Source of the DNA: Brevundimonas sp. UBA7534
Lineage (GTDB): Bacteria; Pseudomonadota; Alphaproteobacteria; Caulobacterales; Caulobacteraceae
Length of the DNA: 25,966 nt
Direction: 5' to 3'
NCBI RefSeq assembly: GCF_002479325.1
Contig: NZ_DLMO01000161.1
Coordinates: forward strand, 1 to 25,966
Position numbers and translations under genes: made by a program. Below are positions 13,739-22,280 of the stretch, piece after piece; the first letter of the stretch is position 1, and each line of letters begins with the position of its first letter. The notes below the pieces were generated by a model, which made no database searches, was not told the DNA's origin, and was given only the letters and a program-made list of their open reading frames with translations.

Positions 13739-16663
13739 TTAGCGCGCCTGGTCCCAATACCGCACCGCGTCGGCGTCGCGGGCTGACAGGTCGGGGTAGG
13801 CGGGATCGGAGCCGACGTCGGGGACACGGCGCCAGGAGCGCGCGCATTTCGGATAGTCGGCCGTCTTGACCTCGACCGAGGCCGCGTCGCCGCCCACGAC
13901 CAGTTCGGCGCCCGAGGTGCGGAACACTTCGGCGGCGTCGAGCCCGTCGAACGGCGCGAGAAGGTCCGCCGGGGCGATGACCGTGGGCCAGGCGTCCAGC
14001 GCCCCGCCGATCCGCTTGTCGCGGCGGGCCGCTTCCAGCGCGTCGTTGACGGCCGACAGGACCGTGTCGATGCGGGCCCAGCGATCCGCCTCGGCCGCGT
14101 TTTCCCACGCCGCCGGGGTGTCCGGGATGACGCGGGCGCAGTTCGTGCCCGCGTCGGGGAAGCGGGTGGTCCAGGCCTCTTCCATGGTGAAGGGGGTCAG
14201 CGGGGCCAGCCAGGCGGTCAGGCGGGCGAAGACCTCGTCCATCACGGTGCGGGCGGCGCGGCGGCGGATCGAGTCGGGCCGGTCGCAGTAGAGAGCGTCC
14301 TTGCGGATGTCGAAATAGAGGGCCGACAGGTCGCCGGAGCAGAAGTCGAGGATCGGCCGGATCACGTCTTGGAAGCGGTATTCGGCGTAGGCTGCGCGGA
14401 CCTGGGCGTCGAGTTCCCACAAACGGTGTCGGATGAACTTTTCCAGCGGCGGGAACTGGTCGTAGTCGGTCAGCCGCTCGGCCTCGTCGAAACCGGCCAG
14501 GGCCCCCAGCAGATAGCGGACGGTGTTCCTGAGCTTGCGATAGGCGTCGACCGTGGTCTGGAGGATCTGCTTGCCGATGCGCTGGTCGTCCGAATAGTCG
14601 ACCAGGGCGACCCACAGGCGCAGGATGTCGGCGCCGGATTCCTTGATGATGGTCAGGGGGTCCGTGGTGTTGCCCCGCGACTTGGACATCTTCTCCCCGT
14701 TCTCGTCCAGGGTGAAGCCGTGGGTCAGGACCGCCTTGAACGGCGCCCGGCCGCGGGTGCCGCAGCCTTCGAGCAGGGACGACTGGAACCAGCCGCGGTG
14801 CTGGTCGGAGCCTTCCAGATAGAGGTCGGCCGGCCAGTGCGCCGGGCGGTCGCCGCTGTAGCCGTGCTCGGCCGTGCGCGGGTCCAGGGTGAAGGCGTGG
14901 GTGGAGCCGGAGTCGAACCAGACGTCCAAGATGTCCTGCACCTTCTCGTAGCGGGACGGGTCGTGGGCGCCCAGGAAGTCGCTGTCCGGCGCGGTGAACC
15001 AGATGTCGGCGCCGTGTTCGGCGACGGCGGCGACGATGCGGGCGTCGACCTCGGGGTCGTGCAGGGGCTGGCCCGTCTGCTTGTCGATGAACATGGCGAG
15101 CGGCGTTCCCCAGGCGCGCTGGCGGCTGACCAACCAGTCGGGACGGCCCTCGACCATCGAACGGATGCGGTTCTTGCCCGTCGCCGGGTGGAAGGCGGTG
15201 GCGTCGATGGCGTTCAGCGCCGTCTCTCGCAGGGTATCGCCGCTCTTCAGCGGTTGATCCATGCGGATGAACCACTGGGGGGTGTTGCGGAAGATGATCG
15301 GTGCCTTGGAGCGCCAGGAGTGCGGATAGGAGTGCTCCAGCCGCCCGCGCGCCAGCAGATTGCCGGCCTCGATCAGCTTTTCCATCACCGCGCCGTTGGC
15401 GGCGCCGAACTTGCCTGTCTTCTTGCCCTCGGTCTCCAGCACCTTGAGGCCCGCGAACAGGGGGACGGTCGGATAATAGGCGCCGTCCGGGTCGACCGTG
15501 TCCGGCACTTCGTGATGACCGTGGGCCTTCCACACCTCGAAGTCGTCGGCGCCGTGGCCGGGCGCGGTGTGGACGAAGCCCGTGCCCGCGTCGTCGGTGA
15601 CGTGATCGCCGGCCAGCAGAGGCACGGAGAAGCCGTAGCCGCTGTCCAGCGCGGCCAGCGGGTGGGCGGTCTCCAGGCCCGACGGATTGATGTCGTAGAC
15701 GCGAGTCCAGGCGGCGATCTTGGCGGCCTTGAAGACCTCCTCGGCCAGCTTGTCGGCCAGGATCAGGCGGTCGCCGGGCTTGGCCCAGGGCTCGAACTCC
15801 AGGCCCTCTTCCATGGCCGTGACCTCATAGAGGCCATAGGCGATCTCGGGGCCGTAGCTGATGGCGCGGTTGGCCGGGATGGTCCAGGGCGTCGTCGTCC
15901 AGATGACGATGGAGGGCGTGCTGCTGCGGAAGGACAGCAGATCGTCCGGATGGTCGTCCGAGACGCCCGTGACTGGGAACTTGACCCAGATCGTGGGCGA
16001 GACGTGATCGTGATACTCGACCTCGGCGTCGGCCAGGGCGGTGCGTTCGACCGGCGACCACATGACGGGCTTGGAGCCGCGATAGAGCTGGCCCGAGTTC
16101 TTGAACTTGTGGAACTCGGCGACGATGGCCGCCTCGGACGCGAAGTCCATGGTGGCGTAGCGGTTGGCGAAATCGCCGACGACCCCCAGACGCTGGAACT
16201 GGTCGCGCTGCAGGTCGATGTACTTGCCGGCGTAGTCGCGGCAGGCGGCGCGGAACTCGTCCTTGGACACCTCGTCCTTGCGGCGGCCCTTGGCGCGGAA
16301 CTGCTCCTCGATCTTCCATTCGATCGGCAGGCCGTGACAGTCCCAGCCGGGGACGTAGTCGACGTCATAGCCCAGCAGGAATCGGCTGCGGACCACGAAG
16401 TCCTTCAGAGTCTTGTTCAGCGCATGGCCGATGTGGATGTCGCCGTTGGCGTAGGGCGGGCCGTCGTGCAGCACATAGAGCGGGGCGTTCTGAGCCTGAC
16501 GCTCGGCGCGGAGCTTGCCGTACAGGTCGCCCCACTGCTCAAGGATCAGCGGCTCCTTCTGGGGCAGGCCGCCGCGCATGGGGAACGGCGTTTCGGGCAG
16601 GAAGACGGTGTCGCGATAATCGCGGCCGGAAGCGGTTTCGGGGGTGTCGGAGGCGTCGGCCAT
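13739..16663 (-). CDS. ileS: Isoleucyl-tRNA synthetase
   Basis: This class I synthetase charges tRNA-Ile and edits misactivated valine. The 974-aa protein has HIGH at 77-80 (GDIHIGHALNKTLKD) and KMSKS at 658-662 (ENGEKMSKSRGN). The editing domain carries the TTPWTIPANRAISYGPE block and the GTGFVHTAPGHGADDFE block. The anticodon-binding helices follow (DVWFDSGSTHAF precedes them; ALYFDIRKDALYC is present). The C-terminal zinc-binding region is reduced: only one cysteine remains (C940 in PKCARSW) where many bacterial IleS have four. The ATG at 16661-16663 gives MADASDTPETASGRDYRDTV; the frame is open 99 nt further, but that part is basic and unlike the family. Confidence 0.97.
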   Translation of the reverse strand: MADASDTPETASGRDYRDTVFLPETPFPMRGGLPQKEPLILEQWGDLYGKLRAERQAQNAPLYVLHDGPPYANGDIHIGHALNKTLKDFVVRSRFLLGYDVDYVPGWDCHGLPIEWKIEEQFRAKGRRKDEVSKDEFRAACRDYAGKYIDLQRDQFQRLGVVGDFANRYATMDFASEAAIVAEFHKFKNSGQLYRGSKPVMWSPVERTALADAEVEYHDHVSPTIWVKFPVTGVSDDHPDDLLSFRSSTPSIVIWTTTPWTIPANRAISYGPEIAYGLYEVTAMEEGLEFEPWAKPGDRLILADKLAEEVFKAAKIAAWTRVYDINPSGLETAHPLAALDSGYGFSVPLLAGDHVTDDAGTGFVHTAPGHGADDFEVWKAHGHHEVPDTVDPDGAYYPTVPLFAGLKVLETEGKKTGKFGAANGAVMEKLIEAGNLLARGRLEHSYPHSWRSKAPIIFRNTPQWFIRMDQPLKSGDTLRETALNAIDATAFHPATGKNRIRSMVEGRPDWLVSRQRAWGTPLAMFIDKQTGQPLHDPEVDARIVAAVAEHGADIWFTAPDSDFLGAHDPSRYEKVQDILDVWFDSGSTHAFTLDPRTAEHGYSGDRPAHWPADLYLEGSDQHRGWFQSSLLEGCGTRGRAPFKAVLTHGFTLDENGEKMSKSRGNTTDPLTIIKESGADILRLWVALVDYSDDQRIGKQILQTTVDAYRKLRNTVRYLLGALAGFDEAERLTDYDQFPPLEKFIRHRLWELDAQVRAAYAEYRFQDVIRPILDFCSGDLSALYFDIRKDALYCDRPDSIRRRAARTVMDEVFARLTAWLAPLTPFTMEEAWTTRFPDAGTNCARVIPDTPAAWENAAEADRWARIDTVLSAVNDALEAARRDKRIGGALDAWPTVIAPADLLAPFDGLDAAEVFRTSGAELVVGGDAASVEVKTADYPKCARSWRRVPDVGSDPAYPDLSARDADAVRYWDQAR

Positions 16664-16981
16664 TAGGTCGTCTCGGCGTCGTGAAGGTGATGTCGCTGTC
16701 TTCGTTCGCCCTCGTGGGGGCGGTCTTCCCGGCGTGCGCGGAGCCGCAAGGCCCACCCCCAAAAGATTTTGGGGCGCTACGCCGGGCGGCTAATCGAAAT
16801 CAGGCGAATGGAGACGCGGACGATCATTGTGCGGCCGGTCTAGCAGAACGGTGCGGCATCGCGCCATCCCGGAAAAGCGCGGCGTCTCAACGGAAACGAA
16901 AGGCTTTTGACGTTTTGGTTAAGGGATGATCGGCCGGGTTGCGCCTCGCCGACGCCTTGAACACGCTCGGGAGCCCTGCCC
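16664..16981. other. 318-nt divergent intergenic region (ileS / secreted protein gene)
   Basis: No gene is supported here. The region should hold the ileS promoter (minus) and the promoter of the secreted protein gene (plus). On the plus strand TTGACG (16907-16912) is a possible -35, but no good -10 follows at 17 nt. A perfect palindrome lies at 16757-16774 (separate entry). No T-box-like structure was seen, as expected outside Gram-positive bacteria. Confidence 0.5.
16757..16774. repeat. Perfect CCCCAAAA/TTTTGGGG palindrome
   Basis: CCCCAAAA, loop GA, TTTTGGGG form an 8-bp perfect stem, flanked outside by further partly complementary GCCG/CGGC-rich arms. No T-run follows on either strand, so it is not an obvious terminator. 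It may be part of a dispersed repeat or an element of the ileS leader. Confidence 0.5.
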
Positions 16982-17878
16982 ATGAGGCTGCGGATCAGAA
17001 ACTGGATGCTGGCGCTGGGAGCGGGCTTGGCCGCGACTGCGATGGCCGGCGCCGCTGCGGCGCAGTGCGGCTCTGGGTGCGAGCCGCCGCCCCCGCCGTG
17101 CTGCGAACCGCCCCCGCCGCCGCCGCCGCCCTCTTGCGATAGCGGCTGCACGCCTTATCCGCCGACCTACCCGCCTGGCGACGGCAATGTGAACGTGAAC
17201 GTCAACGTCAACGCCGGGGCCTACGCCAATGCGAACGCGGGAGCCAGCTCCTACGTCAACGCGCGCGCCGGCGGGTTCAGCAGCAGCCGGGGCTTTGGTT
17301 CAGGCTATGGCTACGGTTACGGCGGCGGCTCGGCCTATGTCAGCGTCGAATCGCCCGCGCCGACGACCATCCAGGGCCTCGCCGTCGAAGGCATGGCCAT
17401 GCAGACCGTGCGCACGCCCTATACCGCCTTCCGCAGCATGATGAAGCGGGTGGTGATCCAGGCCGTCTGCATCGACGACCGGCAGGTTCCGCACCCGGCC
17501 TCTCAGGTCCGGCCCGACCGCGAGGTGGGCGAAGGCTACGACGGCGAGCTGTATCGCTGCTTGGCCGGAACCTGGCTGCAGGCGACCATCGCCGACTATG
17601 ACGGCGACATCAGCTTCGACCACGGCGAGACCCTGACGTGCCGCAAGCACGAGGCCCTGTGGTTCGGCGCCGGCGGCAAGCTGGAGTGCCGGCCCGAGAA
17701 GCCCGAGCGGGACTGCAACGAGCGGTCGCTGCTGCGGCGCTACGGCGCGGGGATCAAGATCCTGACGCTCTACCGCGAGGAGGAATACACCGAATACCGC
17801 GAGGAGCAGGTTCAGGGCACAGCGGTCATGACCGGCACGATCACCCTGGACGGCGGCGTCGGCGGCCGGGTTTTCTGA
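16982..17878 (+). CDS. Secreted Cys/Pro-rich protein with Asn-Val-Ala low-complexity segment
   Basis: I cannot name a family. The 298-aa protein has a clear Sec signal peptide (MRLRIRNWMLALGAGLAATA, then MAGAAAAQ) cleaved about residue 28. A Cys/Pro segment follows directly (CGSGCEPPPPPCCEPPPP, then CDSGC; seven cysteines in ~28 residues). Next is an alternating NVNVNVNVNAGAYANANAGA stretch and a Gly/Tyr/Ser stretch (FGSGYGYGYGGGS). The second half (about 145-298) looks folded, with further cysteines (AVCIDD, LYRCLAG, TLTCRKH, LECRPE, RDCNERS) and an acidic-aromatic end (YREEEYTEYREEQ). GGGAG stands 7 nt before the ATG. It is a likely cell-surface or extracellular protein; alternating Asn/Val runs suggest beta structure. 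A link to the nearby hfa genes is only a guess. Confidence 0.85.
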   Translation: MRLRIRNWMLALGAGLAATAMAGAAAAQCGSGCEPPPPPCCEPPPPPPPPSCDSGCTPYPPTYPPGDGNVNVNVNVNAGAYANANAGASSYVNARAGGFSSSRGFGSGYGYGYGGGSAYVSVESPAPTTIQGLAVEGMAMQTVRTPYTAFRSMMKRVVIQAVCIDDRQVPHPASQVRPDREVGEGYDGELYRCLAGTWLQATIADYDGDISFDHGETLTCRKHEALWFGAGGKLECRPEKPERDCNERSLLRRYGAGIKILTLYREEEYTEYREEQVQGTAVMTGTITLDGGVGGRVF

Positions 17879-17967
17879 ACCTGAGCCGAACGGCGTCGTT
17901 CAGGCCCGGCTCACGCGCCGGATGAGAGGATGCGACCGTCGGCTCTCCGTCGACGATCCTGAAGACT

Positions 17968-17999
17968 GGCCCCGGTCCGCGTTGGACCGGGGCCTTTTT
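17968..17999 (+). terminator. Intrinsic terminator of the secreted protein gene
   Basis: The stem is GGCCCCGGTCC (17968-17978), loop GCGTT, GGACCGGGGCC (17984-17994), a perfect 11-bp GC-rich stem directly followed by five T (17995-17999). It is a textbook Rho-independent terminator on the plus strand. On the minus strand no T-run follows, so it should not stop the convergent peptidase transcript as well. It lies 90 nt after the stop codon. Confidence 0.92.
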
Positions 18000-18010
18000 C
18001 ATCAGGGGCC

Positions 18011-20905
18011 TTATTGGGCCGGAGCGGCGGCCTTGTCGGAGACGACTTCCAGACGCCAGGCCGCGGCGGGCGTCAGGTACTGCCGCGCCAGCCGTTGCAG
18101 GTCCGCCGGCGAAACGGATTCCAACACCGCGATCTGGCTGCGGGTCTGGTCCAGCGAGGCGGGCTCGGACTGGGCCTCGGACAACTGCTGCAGCCAATAG
18201 GCGTTGTCGGCCATGCTGCGGCGGATACGCTCGACCGCCGGCAGGCGGGCGCGGTTCAGTTCGTCCTCGCTGACCGGATTGTCGCGCAAATCGGCGGCGA
18301 TGGCGTCCACCGTCTCGAACAGTTTGGGCAGGGCCTCGGGCGGCGTTTGGGCCGTGACCGAGACGTAGCCATAGCCGGGATAGATGTCGGAGCTGTTCGA
18401 GCCGGCGTTCGGCGAATAGGCCAGACCCTGCTTTTCGCGGATCTCGTCGTTGAGCCGCAGCTGCAGGACATCGGACAGGATCGACAGCTGGCGCGCGGTG
18501 GTGCGGTCGCCGATCTGGTCGGTGGTCGGCCAGGCGACGAAGCCCAGGGCCTGGTCGGCGGGACCCTCGTGCGTCAGACGGGCCGGCGCGGCGTCCGGCG
18601 CCGGGAATCGGCGCTGGGCAGAGGCGGGGGCGGGCGTCGGCGCGGGGCCGCGCGCGGGCAGGGCGCCGAAGGTGGAGGCCACGGCCGCGATGGCGGCGTC
18701 CACGTCGACGTCGCCCACCACGGTGATCTCGATCGGGCCGTGGGCCAGGGCCGCGGGCACGCCGGCGCGCAGCTCGTCGATGCTCATGGCGGCGATCTCT
18801 TCGGCGGTCGGGAAGGTTTCGCGACGGTCGCCCGAGGCCAGCAGGCCCGAGCCGTCGCGCTGGAACACGCCGGCCGGGGTCGCGCTCAACTGCTGGAGAA
18901 GTTGCGGGAAGAAGGTCTTGATCTGCTCGAACGGCGCGGCGCGCAGGCCGGGATCGGTCAGATAGGCGGCCAGCACCTGCATCTGCAGCTGAAGGTCTTC
19001 GGGGCGGGTGGCCCCGCTGAAGACATAGGCGTCGCCGCCCAACTGGGCCGTGGCGCTATAGACGTGGCCGCTGAGCACGCGGGTCATTTCGTCCAGCGTC
19101 AGCTTGCCCACGCCGCCGGGCGCCAGGACCGGATTGGCCAGGGACAGGGCGGTGACCCGATCCGCCGGCAGCCCCAGCTCTCCGATGCCGGTGCGGGCGC
19201 TGACGAGAATCTGGTCGTCGCGGAAGTTGGTGGGCTTGATGTTCAGCAGCACGCCATTGGGGAAGCGAACAAGGGTGGCCCCCAGGTCGGCGACCTCGGT
19301 GCGTTCCGCCGGGACGCCGGCGGTTCCGAAGTCGGTGTAGGGCCAGTTCAGGGCGGCCTGTTCGGCGCGCGCGCTGACCGGAACCTGGCGCGAAGCTTCC
19401 AATGCGGCGGTGACGGCGGTCTCGCCGCCCTCGACCGGGACCGGGGACGAGAACAGGACCAGCGGCCCCTGGCCTTCGAACACCGGCGCCACGGCCGCGT
19501 TGACCTGGGCGGCGGTCAGGTCCTTCACCGCGGCCTCGAAGATGGTCAGGCTTTCCTGGGGCGTGGTGAAGACGCGGTCGTCGTTGACCGCGCCCAGCAG
19601 ACTGTTGGCCAAGGCGGGCGTGGACCGCGTGGCGGCGGTGGCGACCGCGTTCTGAAGGGCGGTGCGGTAGTCGGTGATCTCGCGCTGGAGTTCGGCGTCG
19701 GTGACGCCATGCTCGGCCAGCCGGCGGCCTTCCTGCTCGACCGCCTCCAGGGCGCGCTTCCATTCGCCCGGATTGAAGCTGACGGCGATCGTGCCGGCGT
19801 CCAGGCTGTTGAACAACTGCTGATAAGAGCCGCCGGCCCCGAGGAACGGCGGGTTGTCGGCGCGCGCCATCTCGCCCAGTCGGCGGTTCAGAACGGCCAG
19901 ACCCAGGCTGCGGCGCAGGTCGGTGGTGCGTTCGGCGACCGTGTCGGCGTCCAGGTCCGGGGCCTTGATCCAGTTGATCTGGATCGAGGATTGCACGCCC
20001 GGCTCGACGATGATGGCGGTCTCGGGCTGGCGCGGGGCGACCGTTCCCAGATCGGGCTCCGGGCCGTCGGCCGCCTTGGGGGTCCAGTCGCCGAAGGCCT
20101 GGCGGATCTTGGCTTCCATCGCATCGACATCGAAGTCGCCGACGGCGATGAAGGTCCCGCGCGAGGGGCGATAATAGGCGTCATAGAAGGCGACGAACCG
20201 CTCGCGCGGGGCTGTGCGGATGATGTCCAGGTCGCCGATGGGCAGGCGTTCGGCCAGGCGCTGGCCCTGGGCCAGCAGACCCAGCTGGGTCTTGAGCACG
20301 CGCAGCTGTGGGTTGTTGCGGGTGCGTTCCTCGCCGACGATGACGCCGCGCTCGGCGTCGATGGCGTCCGGCGCCATCAGGGCGTCGCCCATCATCTGGC
20401 GCAGCACGTGAAGCGAGGCGTCGACCGTTTCGTCCTTGGTGTTGGGCAGTTCCAGCACATAGGCGGTCTGATCGAAGCTGGTGAAGGCGTTGGTGTCCGC
20501 GCCGAAGGCCAGGCCGAGACGTTCGAGGATGCGCAGCATCTCGTTCTCGGGGATGTCCTTGGTGCCGTTGAAGGCCATGTGCTCCATGAAGTGCGCCAGG
20601 CCCTTCTGGTCGTCGGTCTCCATCAGCGAGCCGGCGTCGATGCGCAGGCGGAACGACGCCTGGCCCGGCGGGGTGGCGTTGCGAAGCAGGGCGTAGCGCA
20701 TGCCGTTCGGCAACAGGCCGAATCGCACCGAGGGATCGGCGGGAATGTCGCTGGCCGCCTGGGGCCAAGGATCGGAGGGCGCGACCTGCGCCACTGTGGC
20801 CGCGGGTGCGGCCTGGGCGAAAGCGAAGGCGGGCGCCGCGAAGGCCCCCGTGCTCAGGGCAAGGCCCGAGACGGCGACGAGAAGCAGGCGACGCGCAGAA
20901 CGCAT
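18011..20905 (-). CDS. Secreted M16 family zinc metallopeptidase (tandem-domain)
   Basis: The protein is 964 aa. A Sec signal peptide (RRLLLVAVSGLALSTGAFAAPAFAFA) spans about residues 5-31. The N-terminal M16 domain has the inverted zinc motif HFMEH at 105-109 (H105, E108, H109) and the third ligand E185 in the DAERGVIVGEE block, preceded by FGADTNAFTSFDQTAY. A second, catalytically inactive M16-like half fills the C-terminus (EKQGLAYSPNAGSNSS, then the YVSVTAQT strand), the normal clamshell arrangement of the pitrilysin-type ~100-kDa members. It should degrade peptides in the periplasm or outside. No partner subunit is adjacent. It lies directly downstream of hfaD on the same strand, separated by a hairpin region, so it probably has its own promoter. 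Confidence 0.94.
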   Translation of the reverse strand: MRSARRLLLVAVSGLALSTGAFAAPAFAFAQAAPAATVAQVAPSDPWPQAASDIPADPSVRFGLLPNGMRYALLRNATPPGQASFRLRIDAGSLMETDDQKGLAHFMEHMAFNGTKDIPENEMLRILERLGLAFGADTNAFTSFDQTAYVLELPNTKDETVDASLHVLRQMMGDALMAPDAIDAERGVIVGEERTRNNPQLRVLKTQLGLLAQGQRLAERLPIGDLDIIRTAPRERFVAFYDAYYRPSRGTFIAVGDFDVDAMEAKIRQAFGDWTPKAADGPEPDLGTVAPRQPETAIIVEPGVQSSIQINWIKAPDLDADTVAERTTDLRRSLGLAVLNRRLGEMARADNPPFLGAGGSYQQLFNSLDAGTIAVSFNPGEWKRALEAVEQEGRRLAEHGVTDAELQREITDYRTALQNAVATAATRSTPALANSLLGAVNDDRVFTTPQESLTIFEAAVKDLTAAQVNAAVAPVFEGQGPLVLFSSPVPVEGGETAVTAALEASRQVPVSARAEQAALNWPYTDFGTAGVPAERTEVADLGATLVRFPNGVLLNIKPTNFRDDQILVSARTGIGELGLPADRVTALSLANPVLAPGGVGKLTLDEMTRVLSGHVYSATAQLGGDAYVFSGATRPEDLQLQMQVLAAYLTDPGLRAAPFEQIKTFFPQLLQQLSATPAGVFQRDGSGLLASGDRRETFPTAEEIAAMSIDELRAGVPAALAHGPIEITVVGDVDVDAAIAAVASTFGALPARGPAPTPAPASAQRRFPAPDAAPARLTHEGPADQALGFVAWPTTDQIGDRTTARQLSILSDVLQLRLNDEIREKQGLAYSPNAGSNSSDIYPGYGYVSVTAQTPPEALPKLFETVDAIAADLRDNPVSEDELNRARLPAVERIRRSMADNAYWLQQLSEAQSEPASLDQTRSQIAVLESVSPADLQRLARQYLTPAAAWRLEVVSDKAAAPAQ

Positions 20906-20956
20906 AAATTCACTCCGAAAAGCCGCAACCCCCGATGGAGCGGCCCCAAGGGAGTA

Positions 20957-21002
20957 GGCGAGACGGCGGATGGCGGCAAGCGACGCTGCGCGTCGTCTCG
21001 CC
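20957..21002 (-). terminator. Nested inverted repeat after hfaD
   Basis: The outer arms GGCGAGACG (20957-20965) and CGTCTCGCC (20994-21002) enclose an inner hairpin CGACGC-TGC-GCGTCG (20981-20995). It begins 12 nt after the hfaD stop in the direction of transcription. There is no T-run, so if it ends the hfa transcript it would do so with Rho or as a processing/stabilising structure. It also lies in the leader region of the downstream peptidase gene. Confidence 0.45.
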
Positions 21003-21014
21003 CAAGAGCGACGA

Positions 21015-22280
21015 TCAGCCGCCCGGACGCGAGACGTAGAAGGTGGCGCTGTTGCCCGCGGCGTTGGCGCCGACCACGGCGGCGCGGCTCCCGCCCGTTC
21101 GGCCCGCGCCGACGTTGACCACGGCGGACACGTCGCCGGAGTTCACCTGGGTGTTGGAGACGTTCACCTCGCCGCCGCAGGTCGAGCAGACGTAGCCGCT
21201 GACCGCATTGCCGATGGCGTCGGCGCCGACGTAGGCGTCATAGCCCGTATTGCCCTGGAAGGTCGCGACGGCCTCGACCCCGCCGGTGTTGATCTGGGTG
21301 TTGTCGAGCGACAGATAGATGTCGTCGTTGCCGGCGATGGTCTCGTTGGCCACGGCCCGGGCCGTGGCCAACGCAGCGCCGTAGAGATCGGTGCGGAGGC
21401 GTGTCTCGGCGCGGACGCGGCCCGCGTTGGACTGGTCGGAACGGATCACCATCGAGCCGCCCTCGTTGCCGGCGTCGGCGTAGTTGCCGCGCGCCTGGGC
21501 GTCGGCCGACACGTCCCAGGCGTTGTCGATATAGACGTCGGTCTGGGCGACGGTGGTGGAGGCCCGGTTTTCCTGGCGGATGGCCAGGTCCTGATGCGAG
21601 GAACCCGTCGTACCGGCCTGGACGGCGTTGGCGGTCGCGCGGCTGGAGAAGGAGGCCGTAGCCGGGACGTAGCGGATGTCGGCGACCGTCTCGGAGAAAA
21701 CCGTGGTCTGGGCGGTCTGGTCGATGGCGCCCAACACCTGGGAGCGGGGACCGCCGATGGCGACGTTGTTGGCCGTGGCCGAGGTGGACACGTAGCCGCC
21801 GCCGGTGATCGCGCTGTCGCCGGCCTGGATGTCGGTGCTGGCCCGGACCGCCGGGCCTGTGGAGACCTGAGCTGCATCGACGGTGAAGACGGCGTCGCCC
21901 GTATAGGCCTCGAAGTTGTTGCCTCGCACGTGATTGTCGATCGTCGCGCCGTCCTCGGCCCCAGAGACCGCCAGGACGACTCCTCCCTGCACAAGGCCCC
22001 GATTGTCCTGGCGCGAGATCATCGCGCCGGACGTGCCGACGACGCCGCCGCGCAAGACATTGCCCTGGGTCTCGACGGAGACCTGAAGCTGGCCGACGCC
22101 CACGTCGAGATTGACAGAGGACAGAACGTCGCCGGTCTGGACCTGATTGCTGGAGCAGGCCGCGCCGGTCAGCGGATCGCAGACCGGCGCCTGCTGGGCC
22201 GGCGCCTCAGTAGCGGCTGCCGCGAACGTCGCCGTCGCGGCGATCATGCCAGCGAGACGGATCGGCGCGTGTCTGGCCAT
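21015..22280 (-). CDS. hfaD: Holdfast attachment protein HfaD
   Basis: HfaD is an outer-membrane or surface protein that, with HfaA, anchors the polar holdfast polysaccharide to the cell. The 421-aa protein has a signal peptide (MARHAPIRLAGMIAATATFA, then AAATEAPAQQ). After the signal the whole chain is made of degenerate ~45-50-residue repeats rich in Ala, Asn, Gly, Thr and Val, with recurring A-x-A-x-GN and Q-x-N-x-G-x-V-x-A elements, clearest in the last two (IGNAVSGYV to NTQVNSGDVSAVVNV). This matches a secreted beta-repeat, curlin-like architecture. Its ATG lies 74 nt inside hfaB; a later in-frame ATG at 22245-22247 would cut the signal peptide. It is the last gene of hfaABD. Confidence 0.88.
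   Translation of the reverse strand: MARHAPIRLAGMIAATATFAAAATEAPAQQAPVCDPLTGAACSSNQVQTGDVLSSVNLDVGVGQLQVSVETQGNVLRGGVVGTSGAMISRQDNRGLVQGGVVLAVSGAEDGATIDNHVRGNNFEAYTGDAVFTVDAAQVSTGPAVRASTDIQAGDSAITGGGYVSTSATANNVAIGGPRSQVLGAIDQTAQTTVFSETVADIRYVPATASFSSRATANAVQAGTTGSSHQDLAIRQENRASTTVAQTDVYIDNAWDVSADAQARGNYADAGNEGGSMVIRSDQSNAGRVRAETRLRTDLYGAALATARAVANETIAGNDDIYLSLDNTQINTGGVEAVATFQGNTGYDAYVGADAIGNAVSGYVCSTCGGEVNVSNTQVNSGDVSAVVNVGAGRTGGSRAAVVGANAAGNSATFYVSRPGG

Noticed and set aside
14369..16666. 765-codon plus-strand frame antisense to ileS
   Set aside because: Composition is typical of the reverse complement of a GC-rich gene; ileS is complete on the other strand with HIGH and KMSKS.
16664..16981. 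T-box riboswitch or leader peptide for ileS
   Set aside because: No T-box sequence or stem I-like structure; T-boxes belong mostly to Gram-positive bacteria, and no short Ile-rich ORF was found.
17121..17330. Pro- and Gly/Asn-rich tracts as a CRISPR or tandem DNA repeat
   Set aside because: They are short coding low-complexity tracts within one open gene, without spacer-repeat structure.
18014..21118. Very long open frame (1034 codons) on the plus strand opposite the M16 peptidase
   Set aside because: It is a mirror frame of a GC-rich gene: repetitive Gly/Arg/Val composition, no recognisable domain, and the opposite strand encodes a complete peptidase with signal peptide and HxxEH motif.
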